Origin: Sphingobium sp.
GTDB lineage: Bacteria > Pseudomonadota > Alphaproteobacteria > Sphingomonadales > Sphingomonadaceae
Direction of reading: 5' to 3'
Length of the DNA stretch: 20,465 nucleotides
Assembly: GCA_030148625.1 (NCBI GenBank)
Contig: JASBTC010000432.1
Span: 1-20,465 of the forward strand
In this document: positions 8,175 to 13,891 of the stretch, piece by piece
Layout: each line of letters opens with the position of its first letter
Numbering within the stretch: the stretch's first letter is position 1
Made by a program: the position numbers and the translations under genes
The notes under the pieces: generated by a model
Told to the model about the DNA's origin: nothing
Databases searched by the model: none
What the model saw: only the letters and a program-made list of their open reading frames with translations

Positions 8175-8262
8175 TGTCATTCCCGTGAACGCGGGAATCC
8201 AGCTTCTTCTTCTTTCTGATGCTTCACAGAATAGCTGGATTCCCGCGTTCGCGGGAATGACA
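8175..8262. repeat. Inverted pair of dRS3-like repeats (REPIN-like long hairpin)
   Basis: Arms 8175-8204 and 8233-8262 are 30-nt inverted copies with one mismatch, separated by 28 nt. Each arm contains ATTCCC-N8-GGGAAT, the form of the Neisseria dRS3 repeat; similar elements are scattered through many proteobacterial genomes. Each core is itself a small palindrome, so the unit can fold as two small hairpins or one long stem. It lies between the convergent 3' ends of lysR and the PLP-enzyme gene and may act as a bidirectional terminator. Confidence 0.85.
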
Positions 8263-8290
8263 TAGGGTTTGCTGGCCCTGCCCGGCTGAC

Positions 8291-9613
8291 TCAGCTCCGC
8301 ACGAAATGCAGCGTCCGGAATCGCGATCGGAACGCGGTGACGCGTTCGGCGAGCGCCGCGGGGTCGTTCGCCGCCAATCCCTCGGCAACCAGATCCGCCA
8401 GCTCGGGCATATCGGCGGCCGTCATTCCCCAACGGACGATCTCCGGCGTACCGAAGCGCAGTCCATTGAAGTCGTCGGCCACGGGATCGATGGGAAGCCC
8501 GATGCCGGATGCGAGGATGTTGGCGCCGCGGAGGCGTTTCGCCGCATTGTGGCCGCCGCCATAGCCGGCCGCGCGCACCGCGAGTTGGTGGGATTCGGTG
8601 AAGCCCCGCGATCCGCGCAGGACGGGAACGCCGCGTTCGTCGAGCGCCTGCGCGAGCGCGGACGCGGTCGCCCGCATCTCCTTCGCATAGGCGGCACCGA
8701 ACTCTTTCCAATCGAGCAGCGCGATCGCCAGCGACGCCGTCTTCGCGACGTCGAAATTCGCGGTCAGGCCTGGATAGGCGATCGCCTCGATCTTCTCCGC
8801 CAGCGCGGCATCGTCGGTCATGAGCAGCCCCGAGGGTGGACCGCCCAGGCTCTTATAGGTGCTGCAGCTCAGCAGATGCGCACCCTCGCGCAGCGGCTGC
8901 TGCCATTCCTGGCCCGCGATGACGCCGCACAGATGCGCCGCATCGAACAGCACATAGGCCCCGACCTCGTCGGCGATCGCGCGGATCTCGCGCAGCGGAT
9001 GCCGCCACAGATTCAGGCTGCCGCCGATGGTGAACAGCTTTGGCCGGACCTGCCTGGCGAGTTCGGCCAGTGCCGCGACATCGACGGTGTAGCCATCGGC
9101 ATCGACGGGTGCGGCGTGGATGTCGAGCCCGTAGAAACCCGCCGCCCCGGCACCGTGATGGGTCACATGCCCGCCGATCGCGCCCGGCGGCGCGATGATG
9201 CTGTCACCGGGCTTGCAGGTCGCCATAAAGGCGTAGAGGTTCGCCATCGCACCCGACGCCAGCCTGAACTCGACATGGCGCGCGCCGAAGACCTCCGCCG
9301 CAAGCTGCGCCGTGATGGCTTCGATCTGCTCGATCGCCTCCAGGCCCATCTCGTATTTGGCGCCGGGATATCCCAGCGAGGGGCGGCTTCCCAGACCACT
9401 GGCCAGCACCTGTTCGGCGCGTGGGTTCATCGCATTCGTCGCCGGATTGAGGTTCACGCACTCGACCTCGTGAATCCGCCGGTTCTCGTCGATCAGCCGA
9501 TGGAGCCGGTCGTCGATCGCGTCCGACGACGTGCCGGCCACCGAGGCCGCTATCGACTGGACAAGGTCTTCGCTCTCGCTGCCGACCCAGGATCGGCGCG
9601 CCAATATAGTCAT
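8291..9613 (-). CDS. Serine hydroxymethyltransferase-like PLP enzyme (probable aldolase)
   Basis: A 440-residue fold-type I PLP enzyme related to serine hydroxymethyltransferase. The SHMT-like N-terminal substrate loop is seen in 'NLNPATNAMNPRAEQVLAS' and 'PSLGYPGAKYEMG'. 'LASGAMANLYAFM' lies at the cofactor-phosphate region. 'LFDAAHLCGV' (Asp224, His227) contacts the pyridine ring, and 'SCSTYKSLGGPPSG' carries the Schiff-base Lys254 in the position of the SHMT 'THKTLRGPR' motif. It departs from housekeeping GlyA in the divergent N-terminus ('TILARRSWVGSESEDLV'), so a catabolic side activity is likely, such as cleavage of a beta-hydroxy-alpha-amino acid to glycine and an aldehyde, or an alpha-methylserine-type reaction; this is inference. 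It lies 96 nt downstream of the oxygenase gene on the same strand, probably in one transcript, and converges on lysR. A short AAAGATCAAG stretch precedes ATG 9613. Confidence 0.85.
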   Translation of the reverse strand: MTILARRSWVGSESEDLVQSIAASVAGTSSDAIDDRLHRLIDENRRIHEVECVNLNPATNAMNPRAEQVLASGLGSRPSLGYPGAKYEMGLEAIEQIEAITAQLAAEVFGARHVEFRLASGAMANLYAFMATCKPGDSIIAPPGAIGGHVTHHGAGAAGFYGLDIHAAPVDADGYTVDVAALAELARQVRPKLFTIGGSLNLWRHPLREIRAIADEVGAYVLFDAAHLCGVIAGQEWQQPLREGAHLLSCSTYKSLGGPPSGLLMTDDAALAEKIEAIAYPGLTANFDVAKTASLAIALLDWKEFGAAYAKEMRATASALAQALDERGVPVLRGSRGFTESHQLAVRAAGYGGGHNAAKRLRGANILASGIGLPIDPVADDFNGLRFGTPEIVRWGMTAADMPELADLVAEGLAANDPAALAERVTAFRSRFRTLHFVRS

Positions 9614-9709
9614 GATCTTGATCTTTCGTTGGTGGCGGCGCGGTCCGCGCCGAGCGCGGGCGCGCCCGCCCCTTGCTGAAGCCGGAAGGATCCCGGCCGT
9701 GGCCGGCGA

Positions 9710-10492
9710 TCAGGCCGCCGGTTCGAGCAGACAGTCATCGGAGAGCGGGCGAACCGGCGTCAGATCGCGGTGATGGCGGAAATCCTCCCGCTTCTCCTGG
9801 GTATATGCGTTGCCGACCGGGTTGAGGATGAGCGAGAAGATGCTCCGGTTCCACGGCGAGATGTTCGGCGGCGATCCGTGGACGAGGCAATCACCGAAGA
9901 TCAGCGCGGTTCCCGCCCCTCCCGTCGCGGACACCACCGGGCAGGTCTCGGCGATCTCCCGGACCTTGTCCTCCTCGACCACCCAGAGCGGGTAGCTGGT
10001 GGAGACATTGTCGTGCCAGGTGGCGACGCTGCCGAATTTGTGCGAGCCGCGCAGGAAATAGAGCGGGCCGTTGAACTCGGTCACGTCGTCGAGGAAAATG
10101 TGCAGATTGAGCGCGAGCGGTTCGGGCACACCGTCATCCTCGCGATGCGTCGAGAAATCCTGATGCCATTGCCACTGCTCGCCCTCGAACGCGGCCTTGA
10201 CGTTGATCTTGACCTGCTGGACGTAGAGGTCGGGGCCCGCGATCTGCTGGGCCGGCTCCACCAGTCGAGGATGACGGACCAGGCGCGCGAAGATCTCGTC
10301 GCGCAGATGCAACCCCATGGCCGTACGTACCACACCGCTTTTCTTCTCTTTGACGTTGGCAGGATCATCCTGCTCGAACACCCGCTCCATCGCGCCGCGA
10401 ATTTCCGAGATTTCCTCCGCCGAAAAGAGATTTGGGATCACCAGGAATCCGTTCTGATGATACTCGTCGACGAGAGTCTGCGGGAGTTTCAT
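9710..10492 (-). CDS. Phytanoyl-CoA dioxygenase (PhyH)-family Fe(II)/2-oxoglutarate oxygenase
   Basis: A 260-residue protein of the PhyH family, which hydroxylates small molecules using Fe(II), O2 and 2-oxoglutarate; ectoine hydroxylase and several free amino-acid hydroxylases belong to it. 'YHQNGFLVIPNLFSAEEI' is the typical N-terminus. 'WQWHQDFS' gives the HxD ligands (His110, Asp112). 'DCLVHGSPPNISPWNRS' gives the distal His205 and the 2-oxoglutarate-anchoring Arg216. 'LDDVTEFNGPLYFLRGSHKFG' is the family core. The start is ATG 10492, 6 nt after a good AGGAAAGG ribosome-binding site, although the frame is open further upstream. It is the first gene of a probable pair with the SHMT-like enzyme. 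No signal peptide is seen. The substrate is unknown; residues between the ligand motifs do not identify a named enzyme. Confidence 0.9.
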   Translation of the reverse strand: MKLPQTLVDEYHQNGFLVIPNLFSAEEISEIRGAMERVFEQDDPANVKEKKSGVVRTAMGLHLRDEIFARLVRHPRLVEPAQQIAGPDLYVQQVKINVKAAFEGEQWQWHQDFSTHREDDGVPEPLALNLHIFLDDVTEFNGPLYFLRGSHKFGSVATWHDNVSTSYPLWVVEEDKVREIAETCPVVSATGGAGTALIFGDCLVHGSPPNISPWNRSIFSLILNPVGNAYTQEKREDFRHHRDLTPVRPLSDDCLLEPAA

Positions 10493-10598
10493 ATTGCCTT
10501 TCCTCTGCTGCATGCCTTGCCGTTGCCGATTCCTCACCGAGTGGAACGAACGAGCGATCGGGTCGTCGACAAATTGGCCGATCCAACCGCGACCGCAA

Positions 10599-10613
10599 GC
10601 CAGTAATACTGGC
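10599..10613. promoter_or_regulatory. Perfect 15-nt palindrome upstream of the oxygenase gene
   Basis: GCCAGTA-A-TACTGGC is a perfect 7+1+7 dyad, 107 nt upstream of the oxygenase start. The half-site TACTGGC recurs at 5760-5766 upstream of the dipeptidase gene. It is a candidate operator of an unidentified dimeric regulator. Confidence 0.5.
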
Positions 10614-10796
10614 CCGAAGAGATAGGCTTTCTAATTCTTGCAGACCCTAGAGCGAGAAAACTTCACGCAAGCATCATCTCAGAGCAGTAGTTTTCCTTTC
10701 TCGTTTCAGCGCATTTGGTTCGGAAAGCAGACCCCAGGCCGGGATTGACCTGTTCCGGCCGATATCTTGCTTGAGTGTTCGTGGGCGGATGATTGG

Positions 10797-10818
10797 CCGG
10801 CCGATCGATCGCGGCCGG
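10797..10818. repeat. GC-rich inverted repeat
   Basis: CCGGCCG (10797-10803) and CGGCCGG (10812-10818) flank an 8-nt spacer (ATCGATCG) that is itself palindromic. There is no U-tract, so terminator function is not supported. Confidence 0.4.
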
Positions 10819-10877
10819 GCTCCGGATCGGGTCAATATGGCCTGATGACGCCGGGATGCTCCATCGGTGACGCCTCC

Positions 10878-10905
10878 TTGTCGAGGATCATCGACCTGTT
10901 ATTCT
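10878..10905 (+). promoter_or_regulatory. Possible sigma70-type promoter for the DUF6306 gene
   Basis: TTGTCG and TATTCT are separated by 16 nt, upstream of the DUF6306 gene. The match to consensus is moderate and alphaproteobacterial promoters are loosely conserved. Confidence 0.25.
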
Positions 10906-11038
10906 CTTCAAGAAAATGAATATTATTGTGCAATTAATGCAAAAGGACTGCTGTCATAGATATCGGCATCGCCCGAACCTTTCTCGAAGTAATGGCGCGG
11001 ATCCGCGGCGGCCTGCGCGCCGCGGCGGCGATTTCGGG

Positions 11039-11512
11039 ATGAGCGACGAACCCGCCTCCCCCGTCTGCTATGCCGATCAGGGCAGCGACGCCTATATGGG
11101 CTATGCCGATCGCGCCGAAATATTGGCCGCCCTGAACGCATTGCTCGAGGCCGAGCGCGCCGGCGCTCGCGTCACATCGCATAGCAAGCGCGACGCACCA
11201 CCAGCCATGCGGACGCTGCTCCACGCGATCCAGCGCGACGAAACCCGATGGTGCGTGATGCTGCGCACACAGATATTGCGGTTGGGCGGATCCCCGTCGC
11301 GGCGCTGCGGCGCATTCTATGCCAAGGCGATGGCGATCCCCGCCCCCGCCGAACGGCTTGCCTTCCTCAATCGCGACCAGCGCTGGGTCGTCCGCACGCT
11401 CAGCGCGCTGCTGCCGCGCATCCGCGATGAGGCGCTGCATGCGGCGCTGGCCGAGATGCGCACGAGCCATGTCGAGAATGTCGCGCGCACCGAACATATT
11501 TCCGCTCTTTAG
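11039..11512 (+). CDS. DUF6306 (ferritin-like fold) protein
   Basis: A 157-residue protein with a helical domain matching the remembered DUF6306 pattern: 'LNALLEAERAGARVT', 'LLHAIQRDETRWCVMLRTQI', 'LGGSPSRRCGAFYAKAMAI', 'ERLAFLNRDQRWVVRTLSALLPRI' and 'LHAALAEMRTSHVENV'. The regularly placed Glu and His residues (EAE, RDE, SHVEN) resemble a ferritin-like four-helix bundle, but metal binding is not proven. It is cytoplasmic with no signal peptide. Start ATG 11039 is preferred because the upstream in-frame 41 codons (from ATG 10916) give an unstructured Arg-rich tail; the ribosome-binding site at 11039 is weak, so the start is uncertain. It is convergent with the TetR gene, with no clear terminator in the 100 nt between. 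Role unknown. Confidence 0.78.
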   Translation: MSDEPASPVCYADQGSDAYMGYADRAEILAALNALLEAERAGARVTSHSKRDAPPAMRTLLHAIQRDETRWCVMLRTQILRLGGSPSRRCGAFYAKAMAIPAPAERLAFLNRDQRWVVRTLSALLPRIRDEALHAALAEMRTSHVENVARTEHISAL

Positions 11513-11612
11513 AGGGGCAGACTCAGCCGGCCGGTATCGGCGCAACCGTGCCGCGCCGAGAGCGAAGCCACCGCCCGCACGATGCTCTAGAGGCCGATCG
11601 CTTGATCTTGGT

Positions 11613-12206
11613 CTAGGCGCCGGCCACCGGCGCAAGCGCTGCGGCCAGCGCTATGTCCGCAATCTCGTCGACGCTGACCGGGCCATCGGGATCGTACCAG
11701 GTATGTGTCCAGTTGATCATGCCGAAGATCAGCATGGTCTGCGCGCGGGCCCGCGCGGCATTGCGTGCAAGAGATGGGTGGAGCGCGGTCAGCAGCGACT
11801 GGACTGCCTCGATAACCCTGCGCTGCTTGCCGACAATCTCGGCGCGGCGTTCGGCGGGCAGATTCTCGAGTTCGTTGAGCAATACCTTCTGGCGCTCGGC
11901 TGCGCCCACATAATGGTGCATGAAGGCATGAAGCAGCCGGTCCAGCATGATGGCAGGATCCGCCTTGCGCGCCATGACCTGATCGACGTCGGCCACGAGC
12001 TTGTCGATATGCGACGCCATCACCGCGTAGAGGATATCCTCCTTCGAGGGATAATAATGATAGAGCAGCGACTTCGACGTATCGCAGGCGGCAGCCAGGT
12101 CGGCGAGCGACGCACCGTTGAAGCCGGCACGGGCGAAAAGCCCGGCCGCCCTTTCCACGATCGCTTCGCGACGCTGTTCGAAATCCGCTGCCTGGGTACG
12201 TGCCAA
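11613..12206 (-). CDS. TetR/AcrR-family transcriptional regulator
   Basis: A 197-residue TetR repressor. The N-terminal HTH domain is clear: 'RREAIVERAAGLFARAGFNGASLADLAAAC' then 'TSKSLLYHYYPSKEDILYAVM' (residues ~12-63). The rest is an all-helical ligand and dimerisation domain of about 130 residues ending in 'ALAPVAGA'. The start is a TTG at 12206, chosen because an ideal AAGGAG ribosome-binding site lies exactly 6 nt upstream and the product then begins Met-Ala-Arg-Thr as in typical TetR proteins; the long open frame upstream (to 12479) is Arg-rich non-coding sequence. A 16-nt palindrome 18 nt upstream of the start suggests autorepression. No divergent gene lies close by (the next is 457 nt away), so its target beyond itself is unclear. 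The ligand is unknown. Confidence 0.92.
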   Translation of the reverse strand: MARTQAADFEQRREAIVERAAGLFARAGFNGASLADLAAACDTSKSLLYHYYPSKEDILYAVMASHIDKLVADVDQVMARKADPAIMLDRLLHAFMHHYVGAAERQKVLLNELENLPAERRAEIVGKQRRVIEAVQSLLTALHPSLARNAARARAQTMLIFGMINWTHTWYDPDGPVSVDEIADIALAAALAPVAGA

Positions 12207-12223
12207 TCCCGGCTCCTTCAAAA

Positions 12224-12239
12224 GATGATCAGGATCATC
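12224..12239. promoter_or_regulatory. 16-nt palindrome, candidate TetR operator
   Basis: GATGATC-AG-GATCATC is a perfect 7+2+7 dyad, 18 nt upstream of the tetR TTG start. Its size and position fit an autoregulatory TetR operator. Confidence 0.55.
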
Positions 12240-12526
12240 GGCGGTCGTGGCGAGCCCTCGCGCACGGCTCGCTCCGAAACTGCGCGACAGCCCCGAGATA
12301 AGTGGCGGGAATGACAAGCGCAACGCGAAATTGCGCGCGATCCGATGGGTGCCCGCCCGCTCATGGGCGCGATTTCGGGCGATGATCCGACGGATGCTTC
12401 GTGCCTCGATCAGCCATTGTCGCAATATGGCGCGACGTGGCGCTCGGCGGCGGCACGCAATTCTGCTAGTGCCAGCCATAGAAAATGAATCTTGACTTTT
12501 TCAGAAATTATATAGCGCTCAATGTG

Positions 12527-12552
12527 TTGTAAAATTACAATACATCGTAATT
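12527..12552. promoter_or_regulatory. Overlapping AT-rich dyads upstream of the OMP gene
   Basis: TTGTAA-AA-TTACAA (12527-12540) overlaps AATTAC-N8-GTAATT (12533-12552). They share one half-site, as in sites where two dimers compete or stack. They lie 111-136 nt upstream of the ATG. Confidence 0.35.
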
Positions 12553-12662
12553 ATATATCCATTTTTGGCAGAAATCCGTGGCAGCCACACGGGGCGTCGC
12601 CTAGATGCGCCCCCGTCAGGTGACTGGGACGGCTGACCCAAAACCCACTCAAGAGGAATTTT

Positions 12663-13223
12663 ATGAAATCGATAATCTTCGCAACTGCCAGCCTGGCAGC
12701 CCTCATCGCTGCGCCTGCGGCGCACGCTGAAGGCGTCCGCGCCGAAGTCCACGGCGCCTATGACAATGTCAGCGTCGCCGGCGAGTCCGGCGATGGCGTC
12801 GGCTATGGCGTTGCGGTCGGCTTCGACAAGAATATCGGATCCGCGATGTTCATCGGCGTCGAGGCGAGCTTCGACGATTCGACCACGAAGGAATGCGTGC
12901 GCGATGTCAGCGTCGCCGGCGATCGCGCCTGCGTCGCCGCGGGTCGCGACCTGAGCGCCGTTGTCCGCATGGGCTACAACCTCAGCGAAACCGGCAAGCT
13001 CTATCTGCTCGCCGGCTACACCAACGCCCGCGTCATCGCCAGCTACAAGAACGGTGCGACCACCACCCGCGCCGGCGACAATGCCGATGGCCTGCGCGCC
13101 GGCGCCGGCTATCAGTTCGGCATTTCGAGCAAGGTCTACGGCAAGGTAGAGTATCGCTACTCCAACTACGAAGCCGATATCAGCCGCCACCAGGGCCTGG
13201 TGGGCGTCGGCATCAGCTTCTAA
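12663..13223 (+). CDS. Outer-membrane beta-barrel protein (opacity/OmpA-barrel type)
   Basis: A 186-residue small beta-barrel protein. The signal peptide is residues 1-22, cleaved after 'AAPAAHA'. Alternating amphipathic strands follow ('RAEVHGAYDNVSV', 'VGYGVAVGFDKNI', 'MFIGVEASFDDS', 'LSAVVRMGYNLSE', 'LYLLAGYTNARVIASY', 'DGLRAGAGYQFGI', 'VYGKVEYRYSNY') and a terminal Phe ('GVGISF') suits BAM recognition. This fits the Pfam outer-membrane beta-barrel family with about 8 strands. Two cysteines (in 'ECVRD' and 'RACVAA') sit in one extracellular loop and could form a disulfide. The ribosome-binding site AGAGGAA lies 5 nt before ATG 12663. A strong terminator follows at once, so it is a single-gene transcript. 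Function is probably structural or stress-related; no ligand can be inferred. Confidence 0.9.
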   Translation: MKSIIFATASLAALIAAPAAHAEGVRAEVHGAYDNVSVAGESGDGVGYGVAVGFDKNIGSAMFIGVEASFDDSTTKECVRDVSVAGDRACVAAGRDLSAVVRMGYNLSETGKLYLLAGYTNARVIASYKNGATTTRAGDNADGLRAGAGYQFGISSKVYGKVEYRYSNYEADISRHQGLVGVGISF

Positions 13224-13233
13224 GTCCGACATG

Positions 13234-13268
13234 AGCGCTGGCGGTGAGACGACCGCCAGCGCTTTTTT
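13234..13268 (+). terminator. Rho-independent terminator of the OMP gene
   Basis: Perfect 12-bp stem (13234-13245 with 13252-13263), 6-nt loop and a run of six T (13263-13268), 11 nt after the stop codon. Confidence 0.95.
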
Positions 13269-13436
13269 CCCATCCTCCATCACTTTCCCCATCCCGCGAG
13301 TCGCAATCGGGCAGCCAGCCTGGCCATCATCCCCCGACATATCGAAATTGCGACGTGACGCTCCGGACCTGCGGTCGGCCCTGCCGCCATGGCGGGAAAT
13401 TTGCTGTAAGAATGCGTCTCGAAGGAGACGAGGATC

Positions 13437-13616
13437 ATGTCGTTTCGTGCCGCCCTCATTCGCCGCTGGAAACTGGAGCTGCGCGCCGCCGAAGCCGCCT
13501 CGGACAGGCTCGCGCGCCTCATGCATCTGGCGCGCGCCGCGCGCTTCGCCAAAAGAGCGGCGCGGGACATGGCCCGCCGCGACACCAAACGCACCGTGCC
13601 CGTCATCGCGATATAG
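13437..13616 (+). CDS. Small basic protein, 59 aa, unknown
   Basis: A short ORF with a clear start: AAGGAGA ribosome-binding site 9 nt before ATG 13437. The product begins 'MSFRAALIRRWKLELRAAEA' and is rich in Arg, Ala and Leu, predicted to form an amphipathic helix across most of its length, with a short hydrophobic tail ending 'TVPVIAI'. No Cys, no signal peptide and no known domain. It lies alone between the OMP terminator and the DUF3011 gene. The strong ribosome-binding site and the compositional order favour a real gene; the Ala/Arg richness is also what random GC-rich frames give, so doubt remains. A role in nucleic-acid or membrane binding is conceivable but unsupported. Confidence 0.55.
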   Translation: MSFRAALIRRWKLELRAAEAASDRLARLMHLARAARFAKRAARDMARRDTKRTVPVIAI

Positions 13617-13891
13617 CCGAGCAGACCCAATGCTGCGGAGATCGGCCTTTCGACCGGGTATCGTTCGGCAGTGCCGGTCATGATCGTTTCGGCTCATATC
13701 AATCCGAAGCGTGAAATCCCGCCATGTCTTCGCCTGGATCGATTGGATTTTCGCCAAGAATCCCACACAATAAACCTGCTGGAATCTTGACGCATTCTTT
13801 AGGGTGATTTGAGCTACCCCGCGCGAACAACCAAACTATACTGATGCCGAAACGACCAAATGGGATCGCTTTCAGAAATGGGAGACTCGGC

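Larger units (their letters stand above)
10493..11038. other. Intergenic region between the divergent oxygenase and DUF6306 genes
   Basis: A 546-nt region without a convincing gene. It holds a perfect 15-nt palindrome (10599-10613), a TTCTAATTCTT motif (10629-10639), a GC-rich hairpin (10797-10818) and a possible plus-strand promoter (10878-10905). An in-frame ATG at 10916 would extend the DUF6306 protein by 41 Arg/His/Pro-rich residues that do not look like protein-coding sequence. Confidence 0.6.
12207..12662. other. Intergenic region between tetR and the outer-membrane protein gene
   Basis: 456 nt with no convincing gene. Near the tetR side is the 16-nt palindrome at 12224-12239. From ~12480 to 12565 the sequence is strikingly AT-rich with overlapping dyads at 12527-12552, probably the promoter and control region of the outer-membrane protein gene. 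The middle (12240-12475) shows nothing recognisable. Confidence 0.6.

Noticed and set aside
8306..9679. 457-codon plus-strand open frame
   Set aside because: Antisense to the PLP-enzyme gene with its catalytic motifs; no independent evidence.
10916..11038. Upstream ATG extension of the DUF6306 protein
   Set aside because: The extra 41 residues are Arg/His/Pro-rich without structure, and the first family-like block begins well after ATG 11039.
12207..12479. N-terminal extension of the TetR protein
   Set aside because: The ideal ribosome-binding site at the TTG and the HTH position fix the start; the extension is Arg-rich and would include the palindrome as coding DNA.
12492..12515. TTGACT as a -35 element for the OMP gene
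   Set aside because: The TATA-like box follows after only 13 nt, too short for a sigma70 promoter, and nothing suitable lies at 16-18 nt.
12519..13766. 415-codon minus-strand open frame
   Set aside because: Spans the OMP gene and its terminator on the opposite strand; no recognisable protein features.
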